A DNA stretch of 64,000 nt from Paracoccaceae bacterium (lineage in GTDB: Bacteria; Pseudomonadota; Alphaproteobacteria; Rhodobacterales; Rhodobacteraceae), in NCBI GenBank assembly GCA_026417295.1, contig JAOADN010000005.1:1-64000 (forward strand), written 5' to 3'. A program made the translations under genes and the position numbers. How positions within the stretch are numbered: position 1 is the stretch's first letter; each line of letters begins with the position of its first letter. Under the pieces are notes generated by a model. It had not been told where the DNA came from. It saw only the letters and a program-made list of their open reading frames with translations, and made no database searches. Below are positions 62,953-64,000 of the stretch, in pieces.

Positions 62953-63924
62953 TCAATCTTCGTCCTCCGCCGCAGGCACCGCCCCCTCCGGCTCCCTCAG
63001 GCTCTCGGGAAGCAGGTCGACGTAGCGGGCGGCAAGATCGCCGGGCACGGCGCCCCGACCGGCCAGATGATCAAGGCAGAACAGCGCCAGGGTGTGGCTC
63101 TCGAATACCGACGCCGCAAGGATCGCAAGGCGCGAAAGCTGCCCGTCGGAATATTGGGCGACCTTCGCCATGTCCCTGACATAGACGACGTCCCCGTCGA
63201 TCGCCTGATCGGCAACGCGCCGCTTTCTCAGGCGGGCCATCTGCGAATTCGGAACCGGCTTGGACTTGACGCCGAGAAACTTGTGAATGAAGAAGCCCTG
63301 CGCGCGCAGCTCCCCGTCCACCCCGCCGATCATCGGCTCGCCCGCGTAGATGGGGTAGTAGCGCATCTCGACGATCACGGCCATCGTGCCGGCCATCGCC
63401 GCACGTGCATTGGCAAACACATCCAGTTCACCGCCCTGGATGTCGATCTTGAACAGGTCGAACGGTCCGACATCTGTCCGGTCGTCCATCCGCACCGTCT
63501 CGAGGGGCACGCGCTTCTCGATCTTCCGCCAGCTCCGCGTCCCGACGAAGGCCGAGGCGGCGAGGTAGGGCTCGAAAAGCGACGTGAAGCCCGGAGACTT
63601 GTAGATCTTCAGTTCCCCGCGCGAGCCGTTGCCGACAGCGAAGGGGAAGTAGGTCTCCCGCGCAGACTTCGTCTCCTCCAGACGGCGGAACGCCTCGGGG
63701 TTCGGCTCGAATCCCACGATCTCGCAGCCGCCCATCGCGAGCAGCGGGCGGTATGGCGCCGGGATGATCGGGCTCGCGCCCACGTCGAGGATGCGGACTG
63801 GCCGGTCCAGCCTCAACGTGTCGAGCAGCAGTCTCACATGGGCGGCGCCGCCCGCTTCGTGCGCCTCCCCCACCTGTCCGCCCTTGGCCGCTGCTTCGGC
63901 GGCCGCCGTGGAAGCCCCGCTCAC
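62953..63924 (-). CDS. FkbM-family methyltransferase inserted in the suf operon
   Basis: This is a 323-residue SAM-dependent methyltransferase of the FkbM type. VRILDVGASPIIPAPYRPLL (residues about 40-60) is the SAM-binding strand and loop, and DVGPFDLFKIDIQGGELDVFANA is the characteristic FkbM motif. The target is unknown, usually a sugar or small-molecule hydroxyl. The GTG start overlaps the sufB stop (GTGA). Base composition is lower than its surroundings: 53% GC in 63241-63300 and 57% in 63421-63480, against about 72% in a sufC stretch, suggesting acquisition. Confidence 0.85.
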   Translation of the reverse strand: MSGASTAAAEAAAKGGQVGEAHEAGGAAHVRLLLDTLRLDRPVRILDVGASPIIPAPYRPLLAMGGCEIVGFEPNPEAFRRLEETKSARETYFPFAVGNGSRGELKIYKSPGFTSLFEPYLAASAFVGTRSWRKIEKRVPLETVRMDDRTDVGPFDLFKIDIQGGELDVFANARAAMAGTMAVIVEMRYYPIYAGEPMIGGVDGELRAQGFFIHKFLGVKSKPVPNSQMARLRKRRVADQAIDGDVVYVRDMAKVAQYSDGQLSRLAILAASVFESHTLALFCLDHLAGRGAVPGDLAARYVDLLPESLREPEGAVPAAEDED

Positions 63925-64000
63925 CCCACGCTCCCCTCGAGGCTGATCGCCACCAGGCTCTGCGCCTCCATGGCGAATTCCATGGGCAGCGCCTGCAGCA
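63921..64000 (-). CDS. sufB: Fe-S cluster assembly scaffold SufB (C-terminal end only)
   Basis: Twenty-five codons at the window edge read LQALPMEFAMEAQSLVAISLEGSVG, given here in parts: LQALPMEFA and LEGSVG. This is the conserved SufB C-terminus. The rest of the gene lies outside. Its stop overlaps the FkbM GTG start. Confidence 0.9.
   Translation of the reverse strand, partial: LQALPMEFAMEAQSLVAISLEGSVG

Overview
The window looks like chromosome of a very GC-rich alphaproteobacterium, most likely Rhodobacteraceae (Rhodobacter/Paracoccus-like). Support comes from a Rhodobacter-type ferredoxin-NADP reductase with an AFVGDGI tail, a monocistronic infC, a class II DAHP synthase, a suf operon ending in sufS, and a rhizobial-style iol cluster. 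Genes are tightly packed with many ATGA/GTGA overlaps. No stretch over about 300 bases lacks a gene. I see no transposase, phage gene or CRISPR. The identification is from protein resemblance only; no database search was possible.

Region by region. 0-3 kb: fpr, a membrane-anchored protein with LEA-like 11-residue repeats, infC (apparently with an AUA start) and rlmJ. 3-20 kb: a molybdenum hydroxylase of the form II CO-dehydrogenase type (coxS-coxL-coxM, minus strand). Its maturation genes lie nearby in two blocks: coxD - metallo-beta-lactamase-fold enzyme - coxE, and xdhC/coxF-like - molybdopterin-binding protein. A MocA-like nucleotidyltransferase sits far away at 42.7 kb. In between are a VOC protein, a LysE exporter, membrane and lipoprotein genes, a glycosyltransferase and an OmpA-family protein with 13-residue repeats.

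19-27 kb: myo-inositol catabolism (iolC-iolD-iolE-iolB) with an RpiR-type regulator and a divergent Gfo/Idh/MocA oxidoreductase. Two GGAA-N6-TTCC palindromes in its promoter regions match the motif reported for Sinorhizobium IolR. 27-34 kb: gamma carbonic anhydrase, gmk, yicC, a PAS-domain protein, DAHP synthase, a GlxA-type regulator, a DUF805 protein and an exported aldose dehydrogenase.

34-43 kb: a branched-chain-amino-acid-type ABC transporter (binding protein, attenuator hairpin, two ATPases, a small exported protein, two permeases), followed by a dimethylglycine/sarcosine dehydrogenase-like flavoprotein. 43-53 kb: TauE/SafE exporter, dusA, a two-component system (cytoplasmic GAF kinase plus LuxR-type regulator), and a divergent sugar ABC transporter ending in a gluconolactonase. 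53-57 kb: a CoA-transferase, tRNA-Arg(CCG), a lipoprotein subtilase autotransporter and an exported SMP-30 protein. 57.7-64 kb: an unusual suf operon (sufB end, FkbM methyltransferase, membrane protein, three 45-bp repeats, sufC, sufD, two YIP1-family proteins, sufS).

Most genes are ordinary for the family. The best leads are the lower-GC FkbM methyltransferase and 45-bp repeats inside the suf operon, the lipidated subtilase autotransporter, the hydrolase coupled between coxD and coxE, the small exported protein inside the liv operon, the infC AUA start, and the operator-like palindromes.
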